NCBI GenBank assembly: GCA_910586605.1
Contig: CAJUJR010000093.1
Coordinates: 1 to 10,925, forward strand
Reading direction: 5' to 3'
Source: an uncultured Lachnospiraceae bacterium
GTDB lineage: Bacteria; Bacillota; Clostridia; Lachnospirales; Lachnospiraceae
DNA: 10,925 nt
Positions 6,642 through 10,925 of the stretch are shown piece after piece. The notes beneath the pieces were generated by a model. It had not been told where the DNA came from, searched no databases, and saw only the letters and a list, made by a program, of their open reading frames with translations. Made by a program: the position numbers and the translations under genes. Each line of letters opens with the position of its first letter. Position 1 is the stretch's first letter.

Positions 6642-7910
6642 TTATTCCTGCGCCTTCCGGTTAATATATTCTGTTTTGTATTTAGAATAGACAATCGTCT
6701 GGTCATGGTACAGCCCATAATATCCTGACATCAGGTAACTTACGCTGATAGCAATCAGAAAATACGGGACTGCTTCATAGCCAAATAACTCAAAAGCAAT
6801 TAACATAGAAGTAATTGGGCAGTTCGTAACACCACAAAATACAGCGACCATAGCAACTGCCGCACAAAGGGATGGCGAAATCCCCAAAAGCTGCCCAAAC
6901 AGGCAGCCAAATGTTGCTCCCACAAAGAAAGATGGAACAATCTCCCCACCTTTAAAACCTGCCTCCAGTGTCAATGCCGTAAAAAGCATTTTCAAAAAAA
7001 ATGCCTCTGGCCTTACCTGCCCTTTGATTGCCTCTTCAATTACCGGAACGCCTGCGCCCATATAATCTGTTGTTTGCAAAAGCACTGTCAGCAGGATAAT
7101 AAGGCAGCTTGAAAAGATTATCCGGAAATATGGATTTTTCAGCTTCAAACGGTAAACATCCCCCAGGCCATGAAGCGCCATGCAAAAAAGAACACTCAAA
7201 GCTGCGCAGCAGAGCGCAAGCAAAATTATTTTTATGCTTGGTACCAGATGAAATTCCGGAATATGCAGGATTGTAAAAAGCTCTGGATTAATCCCCATAT
7301 CTGTTGCTACCTTAGAAGCAATCAAAGAAGAAAAAACACATGGTACCAGTGCCGCATAATACATAACACCCACACTCACAACTTCCATAGCAAAAATAGA
7401 AGCAGCCACAGGCGTCCCAAAAATTGCCGCAAAGGCAGCGCTCATCCCACACATAACAACAATGCGCCTGTCCTTCTCATCAAACCGGAACCACCTTCCA
7501 AGTTGGTTCCCAATGCTTCCGCCAAGTTGGAGCGCCGCCCCCTCACGCCCCGCCGAACCGCCAAAAAGATGCGTCAAAATTGTAGATATAAAAATTAACG
7601 GCGCCATTTTAAATGGCAGCTCCGTTTCAGCATGGATTGTTGAAAGCACCATGTTTGTCCCTTTATCATTTTTATATTGAAATATTCCATATAAAAATAC
7701 AATCGCAACCCCTGCAAGCGGCAGCAGATAAAGCATCCACGGATGCCCTGTGCGGAAATCCGTGACCTGCCGCAAACAATATGCAAACAGCGTGCTAAAG
7801 CCACCAACTACCAGGCCCACTATTGCAGAAAAAATACACCACCTTAAAAAAAGCAGGATATTCCTCCGAATCCTTCTTTCATAAAACTTAACCATTTCCA
7901 TCCGTTTCAT
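6642..7910 (-). CDS. ClC-family anion transporter, possibly fluoride/proton antiporter branch
   Basis: An integral membrane protein of about 422 residues with many hydrophobic helices, expected to act as a dimer. Numbered from the TTG at 7922, the ClC signatures are GGSAGREGAA (121-130) with gating Glu127, GMSAAFAAIFGTPVAASIFAME (159-180), and GGEIVPSFFVGATFG (325-339). Conventional ClC exchangers carry GGIFAP-like residues in the last segment. The Glu after GG, exactly 200 residues past the gating Glu, instead recalls the CLC-F fluoride/H+ antiporters, but here Val329 stands where their Thr is remembered to be. The chloride-binding GSGIP motif is replaced by KGTNMV (87-92). No cytoplasmic CBS domain is present. 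The start is uncertain: TTG 7922, ATG 7910 (chosen), ATG 7901 or ATG 7895. The only SD-like GAGG lies 13 nt before ATG 7910, within a hairpin. Confidence 0.85.
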   Translation of the reverse strand: MKRMEMVKFYERRIRRNILLFLRWCIFSAIVGLVVGGFSTLFAYCLRQVTDFRTGHPWMLYLLPLAGVAIVFLYGIFQYKNDKGTNMVLSTIHAETELPFKMAPLIFISTILTHLFGGSAGREGAALQLGGSIGNQLGRWFRFDEKDRRIVVMCGMSAAFAAIFGTPVAASIFAMEVVSVGVMYYAALVPCVFSSLIASKVATDMGINPELFTILHIPEFHLVPSIKIILLALCCAALSVLFCMALHGLGDVYRLKLKNPYFRIIFSSCLIILLTVLLQTTDYMGAGVPVIEEAIKGQVRPEAFFLKMLFTALTLEAGFKGGEIVPSFFVGATFGCLFGQLLGISPSLCAAVAMVAVFCGVTNCPITSMLIAFELFGYEAVPYFLIAISVSYLMSGYYGLYHDQTIVYSKYKTEYINRKAQE

Positions 7911-7992
7911 AATTTGTACCAAGCCTCAAGCGAAAATGCCTGCATTTGCATTTGAGGCGCAAACACAAAGATTGAAAGATGTGCGTTTGCAT
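7888..7992 (-). CDS. possible small upstream ORF overlapping the ClC start
   Basis: A 34-codon reading frame starts at ATG 7992, with AAAGGG about 4 nt upstream, and ends in TAA at 7888. It therefore overlaps the possible ClC starts at 7910, 7901 and 7895 in another frame. The product is short and Arg/Leu/Cys/His-rich (CLRLKCKCRHFRLRLG). Its coding sequence runs through both leader hairpins. A ribosome translating it would open the stem that hides the ClC Shine-Dalgarno sequence, so translational coupling is conceivable. It may equally be a chance frame; nothing about the peptide is recognised. Confidence 0.3.
   Translation of the reverse strand: MQTHIFQSLCLRLKCKCRHFRLRLGTNYETDGNG
7923..7990 (-). 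promoter_or_regulatory. structured 5' leader of the ClC gene burying its ribosome binding site
   Basis: Two adjacent hairpins lie directly before the ClC start. The start-proximal one pairs GCCTCAA (7923-7929) with TTGAGGC (7952-7958) and AAATGC (7934-7939) with GCATTT (7942-7947). On the - strand RNA its 3' arm contains the only GAGG near the ClC ATG. The second pairs GCAAAC-AC (7959-7966) with GT-GC-GTTTGC (7981-7990), the GC bulged. They touch end to end with no gap. The layout suggests translational regulation; no known riboswitch consensus, including the fluoride motif, could be recognised. Confidence 0.55.
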
Positions 7993-8061
7993 TTTACCCT
8001 TTCTTATTTTTTCTTTCGCCCTTGTTATCTCCATTTCTGTTTTAAAGCAAAAGCAACCTAA

Positions 8062-8090
8062 AGTATATATCAAACCAACCCTCTTGTGAA
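8062..8090 (-). promoter_or_regulatory. promoter of the ClC gene
   Basis: On the - strand -35 TTCACA (8090-8085), a 17-nt spacer and -10 TATACT (8067-8062). Transcription would start near 8055, giving a 5' UTR of roughly 145 nt that includes the small upstream ORF and the two hairpins. The promoter diverges from that of perR. Confidence 0.65.
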
Positions 8091-8112
8091 TAGGGCTTCC
8101 TGCTTTTTCCTG

Positions 8113-8140
8113 TTGACTTTTTTATTTTTATGTTTATAAT
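8113..8140 (+). promoter_or_regulatory. perR promoter
   Basis: -35 TTGACT (8113-8118), a 16-nt spacer and a perfect -10 TATAAT (8135-8140). The transcription start falls inside the adjoining dyad at 8141-8161. Confidence 0.8.
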
Positions 8141-8161
8141 TAATAATGATTACTATTATTA
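8141..8161 (+). promoter_or_regulatory. Fur/PerR-type operator in front of perR
   Basis: A 21-bp dyad with half-sites TAATAAT (8141-8147) and ATTATTA (8155-8161) lies immediately after the -10. The inner 19 bases match the classical Fur box (GATAATGAT...) at 14 of 19 positions by eye. The site would cover the transcription start, so binding should block it, the usual autorepression of PerR/Fur genes. A similar dyad stands in front of the rubrerythrin gene. Confidence 0.75.
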
Positions 8162-8176
8162 TAGAGGGAGGATACC

Positions 8177-8566
8177 ATGGCAGCTATCAGGCACAGCAGG
8201 CAGCGGGATGCAATTAAAGCATATCTTATGTCAACGGTGGCGCATCCTACCGCGGAAATTGTATATGAACATCTTAGAAAAGAATTTCCAAATATCAGCC
8301 TGGGAACAATATACCGCAACTTAAACTTCCTAGTAGAACATGGCGAAGCGCTCCGCCTAGACTGTGGTGACGGTTTTGACCATTTTGACGGCAACGTTTC
8401 TCCACACAACCATTTTTTCTGTAGGGGCTGCGGCCAGATTTTTGATTTGCAGATGCAGGAAATTGACCATATCAATATACTTGCCAATGCAGATTTTAAC
8501 GGAAAAATAGAAGAGCATATTATCTACTTCCGGGGATTATGTGAAAACTGCCTGAAAAAGGAATAA
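8177..8566 (+). CDS. perR: Fur-family peroxide-responsive repressor PerR
   Basis: A 129-residue cytosolic DNA-binding repressor. The N-terminal winged helix (about 1-60, HPTAEIVYEHL and ISLGTIYRNLNFL) is followed by the dimerisation/metal domain. Every residue of the Bacillus subtilis PerR sensing site has a counterpart: His23 (H37), Asp71 (D85), His77 and His79 (H91, H93) and Asp90 (D104). Having Asp rather than Glu at the last position marks PerR over Fur. The structural zinc cysteines are Cys82, Cys85, Cys122 and Cys125. In known PerR, Fe2+ at this site lets peroxide oxidise the His ligands and release DNA. It is about 16 residues shorter than B. subtilis PerR at the N-terminus. GGGAGG at 5 nt fixes the ATG. 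It lies directly upstream of the rubrerythrin gene, which has a matching operator. Confidence 0.88.
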   Translation: MAAIRHSRQRDAIKAYLMSTVAHPTAEIVYEHLRKEFPNISLGTIYRNLNFLVEHGEALRLDCGDGFDHFDGNVSPHNHFFCRGCGQIFDLQMQEIDHINILANADFNGKIEEHIIYFRGLCENCLKKE

Positions 8567-8584
8567 GTTTCTTTCAAAAAAGTG

Positions 8585-8612
8585 TTGACAATTAAAAGAA
8601 TCATGTTATAAT
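8585..8612 (+). promoter_or_regulatory. promoter of the rubrerythrin gene
   Basis: Consensus -35 TTGACA (8585-8590) and -10 TATAAT (8607-8612) separated by 16 nt. Both boxes are perfect, indicating a strong promoter that is held down by the adjacent operator. It begins 19 nt after the perR stop, and no terminator lies between. Confidence 0.88.
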
Positions 8613-8620
8613 AGCATCAA

Positions 8621-8641
8621 TAACAGTAATCATTACTGTTA
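8621..8641 (+). promoter_or_regulatory. perfect 21-bp palindrome, PerR operator of the rubrerythrin gene
   Basis: Half-sites TAACAGTAAT (8621-8630) and ATTACTGTTA (8632-8641) surround a single central C with no mismatch. It begins 8 nt after the -10, over the expected transcription start. It has the same length and offset as the dyad before perR and agrees with it at 14 of 21 positions. It is therefore most likely bound by the PerR encoded just upstream. About 90 nt of AT-rich leader separate it from the start codon; nothing else is recognised there. Confidence 0.8.
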
Positions 8642-8731
8642 AAAACTTATTAACAACTCTTACAGCAAAATAATTTTAAGCATTAAGATTGCTGCAAGTC
8701 AAAAAAATATAAAAAAAGGAGATTATTAATT

Positions 8732-9274
8732 ATGGCAAAGTTTGTATGTACTGTATGCGGTTATGTTCACGAAGGAGATTCTGCTCCAGAAAAATGTCCA
8801 CAGTGTGGTGTAGGCGCTGATAAATTTAAAGAGCAGTCAGGGGAAATGTCATGGGCTGCCGAGCATGTTGTAGGCGTAGCACAGGGTGTTGACGAAGAAA
8901 TCCTGCAGGGGCTTCGTGACAACTTCAATGGTGAATGTTCAGAAGTAGGTATGTATCTTGCTATGTCAAGGGTTGCACACCGCGAAGGCTATCCGGAAAT
9001 CGGCCTTTACTGGGAAAAAGCAGCATATGAAGAAGCAGAGCATGCTGCTAAATTTGCAGAATTACTTGGTGAAGTTGTAACTGACAGCACAAAGAAAAAT
9101 CTCGAAATGCGCGTAGAAGCAGAATGCGGCGCAACAGCCGGAAAATTTGAGCTGGCTAAAAAAGCAAAAGCAGCAAATCTTGATGCTATCCACGATACCG
9201 TACATGAGATGGCTAGGGATGAGGCAAGACATGGCAAGGCGTTTGAGGGACTTCTTAAGAGGTATTTCGGCTAA
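8732..9274 (+). CDS. reverse rubrerythrin (rubredoxin domain first, then diiron domain)
   Basis: A 180-residue cytosolic peroxidase that reduces H2O2 to water with electrons from NADH via rubredoxin-type carriers; in clostridia this is a main defence against peroxide and oxygen. Domain order is reversed relative to classical rubrerythrin. The rubredoxin iron site (Cys6, Cys9, Cys22, Cys25) is at the N-terminus. The ferritin-like four-helix domain follows (about 55-178), with probable iron ligands Glu68, Glu101, His104, Glu131, Glu164 and His167 (YEEAEH and RDEARHG). Length and the LLKRYFG ending fit the clostridial revRbr group, whose members are known PerR targets. The ATG has AGGAG upstream. 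The gene is controlled by its own promoter and palindrome and ends with a strong terminator. A remnant of a second copy lies at 10744-10890. Confidence 0.95.
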   Translation: MAKFVCTVCGYVHEGDSAPEKCPQCGVGADKFKEQSGEMSWAAEHVVGVAQGVDEEILQGLRDNFNGECSEVGMYLAMSRVAHREGYPEIGLYWEKAAYEEAEHAAKFAELLGEVVTDSTKKNLEMRVEAECGATAGKFELAKKAKAANLDAIHDTVHEMARDEARHGKAFEGLLKRYFG

Positions 9275-9311
9275 TCAAAAAGCCTGTAAAATCAAAGAAA
9301 GACGACATTTT

Positions 9312-9348
9312 AAGGGGATTGGCTCTTTTGGGCGAATCCCCTTTTTTT
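9312..9348 (+). terminator. intrinsic terminator of the rubrerythrin gene
   Basis: A perfect 9-bp stem: AAGGGGATT (9312-9320) pairs with AATCCCCTT (9335-9343), with a 14-nt loop and a seven-T run ending at 9348. It lies 37 nt after the stop codon. Confidence 0.92.
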
Positions 9349-9358
9349 GCTTCAACGG

Positions 9359-9423
9359 CTGTGCAAATAGCTGTGTAAGATTCTGGGCGAATTGGATAAG
9401 CTGTGTAATAAAAAACTGTGTAA
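9359..9423. repeat. cluster of short CTGTGTAA repeats
   Basis: CTGTGTAA occurs three times, at 9371-9378, 9401-9408 and 9416-9423, preceded by a near copy CTGTGCAA at 9359-9366. Spacing is irregular (12, 30 and 15 nt). The string resembles ends of some IS256-type insertion sequences as I remember them, so it may be a decayed IS end, but no transposase piece is found. Otherwise the gap 9275-9456 holds only the terminator and no gene. Confidence 0.35.
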
Positions 9424-9456
9424 TCAAAATGTAAGAAACAGCCCTCTTTCGAGAGC

Positions 9457-9852
9457 TCAATCGGTAAACTCCTTATCCATTTTGTTTTTCCGCGCTTTTA
9501 ATACAATTCGTGCCAGCATTGCAGATTCCATATTTTTTAAAAGCTCAGCGCTTTCACTATCAAATTCACGTAACAAATCTTCAAGCCAAACGAAACGTTC
9601 AAAAAAACGCTCCATTTTTTCTTCACCAATGGTTAAAATCGCCTCGTTTTTAAAATCATCAGGTGCTTCTGCCTTGAGCCTGTTTATAACGTTCCGCATT
9701 TTTATCGCCTCATATGCAACCTTATAGGATAAATGTGGATTTTGACGCTGATATGCAACGATAAGTTTAATTTCTTCGACTTGCTCTTTTGAAAACAATT
9801 CATAACGCTCAATTTTTTGCTCGTCCTGATAAATATGTCTATATGGGCACAA
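9457..9852 (-). CDS. hypothetical protein, possibly 5'-truncated
   Basis: An open frame of 131 codons whose product I do not recognise. It is charged and largely helical in appearance (SKEQVEEIKLIVAYQRQ, EEKMERFFERFVWLEDLLREFD, ESAELLKNMESAMLARIVLKARKNK), with no signal peptide, membrane segment, Cys motif or known catalytic motif. The composition (balanced Glu/Lys/Arg with a hydrophobic period) supports real coding, while the opposite-strand frame is Ser-rich and implausible. The only starts are TTG at 9852, which has no ribosome binding site, and an internal ATG at Met48; a stop codon lies five codons before the TTG. A lost 5' end is therefore possible, consistent with a rearranged patch. 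No terminator follows, and the neighbours point the other way. Confidence 0.5.
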   Translation of the reverse strand: MCPYRHIYQDEQKIERYELFSKEQVEEIKLIVAYQRQNPHLSYKVAYEAIKMRNVINRLKAEAPDDFKNEAILTIGEEKMERFFERFVWLEDLLREFDSESAELLKNMESAMLARIVLKARKNKMDKEFTD

Positions 9853-9911
9853 AATTTTATTGTATTAAAACACGCTCAAAAAATTGATAATTCGCCCTCC
9901 TGGAAATTTGC

Positions 9912-9923
9912 AATACTATACTT
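9912..9923 (+). repeat. left 12-bp direct repeat flanking the DUF4258/YgiT module
   Basis: AATACTATACTT, preceded by TTTGC, is repeated exactly at 10705-10716. The two copies enclose the promoter region and both genes of the toxin-antitoxin-like module, about 780 bp. It may be a duplication or recombination mark, or chance in AT-rich DNA. Confidence 0.4.
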
Positions 9924-9946
9924 ACCATAAATATTAGAAAAAGTTG

Positions 9947-9989
9947 AAAATGCACAATAACTGGTTTTATTATTTAGAAAGTGCATTTT
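9947..9989. repeat. 9-bp inverted repeat upstream of the module promoter
   Basis: AAAATGCAC (9947-9955) and GTGCATTTT (9981-9989) are perfect inverted copies separated by 25 nt. The second copy ends 3 nt before the candidate -35 box. It could be an operator or simply a hairpin. The rest of 9853-10157 holds no gene on either strand that can be supported. Confidence 0.4.
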
Positions 9990-9992
9990 ACC

Positions 9993-10021
9993 TTGTTTTT
10001 TGCTGTGAAAACCAATATAAT
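9993..10021 (+). promoter_or_regulatory. candidate promoter of the DUF4258/YgiT operon
   Basis: -35 TTGTTT (9993-9998), a 17-nt spacer and a perfect -10 TATAAT (10016-10021). The predicted 5' UTR is about 130 nt and includes the hairpin at 10063-10080. Confidence 0.55.
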
Positions 10022-10062
10022 AAATAGCAGCAATCGTTAAGAATATAGAACATTTCCCATAT

Positions 10063-10084
10063 TGGGCATCTGCCTGCCCATTTT
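10063..10084 (+). other. GC-rich hairpin followed by TTTT in the leader of the module
   Basis: TGGGCA (10063-10068) pairs perfectly with TGCCCA (10075-10080) around a 6-nt loop, and TTTT follows. The alternative pairing CCCA (10056-10059) with TGGG (10063-10066) competes with it. It sits between the candidate promoter and the first gene, so it could act as a weak attenuator, or be the terminator of something lost. Confidence 0.4.
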
Positions 10085-10157
10085 ATAAGAATATCTAAAA
10101 AAACGCAATGCACAAAAAGGGGAAGCCATTAATTCCTAATAAAAGAGGAGAAACAAC

Positions 10158-10469
10158 ATGAATATAGAAATTATCCAGAGCCTATACCGTACTGCAAAAA
10201 TAAAATGGTCTACACATTGCCTTGAACGTATGCAGGAAAGAGATATAAGCATAGATGATATCGGTGACTGTATTATGTCTGGTGAAATCATAGAAGATTA
10301 TCCTGATGATTTTCCACATCCAAGTTGTTTAATATTTGGTTATACTATTGGTCATAATGTATTGCACACTGTTGTTGACTCTGATGGTCAAGTCCTTTAT
10401 ATTATAACAGCATATTATCCAAACACTATAAAGTTTATGGAAGATTTAAAGACAAGGAGGAATAAATAG
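10158..10469 (+). CDS. DUF4258 protein, probable toxin of a toxin-antitoxin-like pair
   Basis: A 103-residue cytosolic protein of the DUF4258 family. Conserved landmarks are the HxxxRMxER signature (His20, Arg24, Met25, Glu27, Arg28), GEIIEDYPDD (42-51), the strand pair around VLHTVVDSDGQVLYIITAYYP (68-88) and a basic tail. Members are small, often sit beside YgiT/MqsA-type zinc-finger genes, and are generally suspected to be RNA-acting toxins of a RelE/BrnT-like fold; this is family inference, not shown here. GAGGAG lies 7 nt before the ATG. The stop codon directly abuts the start codon of the next gene, a typical two-gene toxin-first operon as in mqsRA. Confidence 0.8.
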   Translation: MNIEIIQSLYRTAKIKWSTHCLERMQERDISIDDIGDCIMSGEIIEDYPDDFPHPSCLIFGYTIGHNVLHTVVDSDGQVLYIITAYYPNTIKFMEDLKTRRNK

Positions 10470-10697
10470 ATGTGTATGTATTGTAAATGTAATGATTTAA
10501 TCGAATCTACCACGACCCATGTAGTAAATTATAAGGGATGTGTGATTATCGTGAAAAATGTCCCCTGTGAAGAGTGTGAGCAGTGCGGCGCAAAATATTA
10601 TTCAGATGAAACAGCACGACAGTTAGAGAAGTTAGTGAACACAGCCAAACAGCTTATGCAGGAGATCTCAGTAATCAATTATACAAAAGTTGCATAG
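10470..10697 (+). CDS. YgiT-type (MqsA N-terminal-like) zinc-finger protein, probable antitoxin
   Basis: A 75-residue protein with two CxxC pairs, Cys2/Cys5 and Cys36/Cys39 (with Cys33 nearby), and the VPCEECEQCGAKYYSDE segment typical of the MqsA N-terminal zinc finger. Residues 45-65 are a helix (ETARQLEKLVNTAKQLMQE), and the protein ends in VINYTKVA. It lacks the C-terminal helix-turn-helix of full MqsA, so it probably neutralises its partner by binding but may not repress the operon itself. Its AAGGAGG lies inside the last codons of the preceding gene, and the ATG follows the TAG stop with no gap, so translation is coupled. Confidence 0.8.
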   Translation: MCMYCKCNDLIESTTTHVVNYKGCVIIVKNVPCEECEQCGAKYYSDETARQLEKLVNTAKQLMQEISVINYTKVA

Positions 10698-10704
10698 TTT
10701 TGTG

Positions 10705-10716
10705 AATACTATACTT
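10705..10716 (+). repeat. right 12-bp direct repeat flanking the DUF4258/YgiT module
   Basis: AATACTATACTT, preceded by TTTTGTG, lies 8 nt after the antitoxin stop codon and is identical to 9912-9923. The rubrerythrin remnant begins about 28 nt further on. Confidence 0.4.
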
Positions 10717-10743
10717 CTTTAACAGCTCCTCAGAAGCCATGCC

Positions 10744-10890
10744 ATGTCTGCCCCCGCTAAGAGAGCAATAGTTGCTAACCTGGATGCAATCCATGACGCC
10801 GTTCATGAGATGGCAAGAGATGAGGCGAGGCATGGCAAGGCATTCGAGGGACTTCTTAAGAGATACTTTGGTTATACTCACGAGCAATAA
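10744..10890 (+). pseudogene. C-terminal remnant of a second reverse rubrerythrin
   Basis: A 48-codon frame whose residues 5-43 match residues 142-180 of the intact rubrerythrin at 8732-9274. The last 33 shared residues (ANLDAIHD to RYFG) differ only by Thr to Ala. The rubredoxin domain and three of the four diiron helices are missing. The stop codon of the intact gene is replaced by a TAT codon, adding YTHEQ. There is no Shine-Dalgarno sequence before the chance ATG at 10744, so it is probably not expressed as a functional enzyme. By eye the DNA is about 80 percent identical across 117 bases, and nearly all differences are at third codon positions. It is therefore the stump of an old paralogue or transferred homologue, not a recent duplication of the neighbour. 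Bases 10891-10925 hold nothing recognisable. Confidence 0.85.
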
Positions 10891-10925
10891 AATTTGCCAA
10901 AAGTAGATGCATTGCTCCCATAAGA

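Noticed and set aside
7923..8055. Fluoride riboswitch in the ClC leader
   Set aside because: Suggested by the fluoride-antiporter-like protein, but the GGNGATGG-type core of that riboswitch could not be found; the leader folds differently.
8688..8697. ATTGCTGCAA in the rubrerythrin leader, identical to the core of the dyad before GH59 at 6500-6509
   Set aside because: A single 10-mer without the flanking arms; expected by chance at this length.
9392..9727. Open frame on the + strand opposite the hypothetical gene
   Set aside because: Ser-rich, no ribosome binding site, composition typical of an antisense shadow; the - strand frame looks more protein-like.
9275..10925. CRISPR array, tRNA or integrase in the accessory patch
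   Set aside because: No regularly spaced repeats, no tRNA-like cloverleaf and no integrase or transposase coding segment could be seen.

Overview
The window looks like chromosomal DNA from a low-GC, anaerobic Firmicute, most likely a gut Clostridia member of the Lachnospiraceae type. The indicators are a reverse rubrerythrin paired with a PerR-type repressor, a Firmicute-style L10 leader with an intrinsic attenuator, a secreted lipoprotein nuclease of a kind familiar from Lachnospiraceae, strong GGAGG ribosome binding sites and AT-rich spacers. The species assignment is inference from gene content; no 16S or other marker is present.

Left part (1-2160): a HAD-superfamily (Cof-type) phosphatase on the + strand converges on the rplJ-rplL ribosomal-stalk operon on the - strand, and the two share a back-to-back terminator at 844-871. 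The rplJL operon has its own promoter (2125-2153), an L10-binding leader fold (2041-2099) and an attenuator hairpin with a T-run (1982-2013). The usual neighbours rplK/rplA and rpoB/rpoC are not beside it.

Middle part (2165-7992, - strand): a lipoprotein DNA/RNA non-specific nuclease lies downstream of a 1100-residue secreted glycosidase of family GH59 (galactocerebrosidase family) with lectin-like and three Ig-like modules. Upstream of that is a ClC-type anion transporter whose GGEIVP segment resembles the fluoride/proton antiporter branch. Its mRNA leader appears to fold so that the Shine-Dalgarno sequence is buried, and a small upstream ORF overlaps its start.

Right part (8100-9350, + strand): perR and the reverse rubrerythrin form a peroxide-defence pair. 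Each has a consensus promoter followed immediately by a 21-bp dyad of Fur/PerR type. The one at the rubrerythrin gene is a perfect palindrome, so co-repression by PerR is likely. A strong terminator closes the unit.

Far right (9350-10925): an accessory patch. It holds an unrecognised 131-codon ORF with no good start, a DUF4258 + YgiT-type zinc-finger pair that looks like a toxin-antitoxin module bracketed by 12-bp direct repeats, and a 48-codon remnant of a second rubrerythrin gene. The remnant differs from the intact copy almost only by silent changes. This patch and the transporter leader are the most unusual parts of the window.
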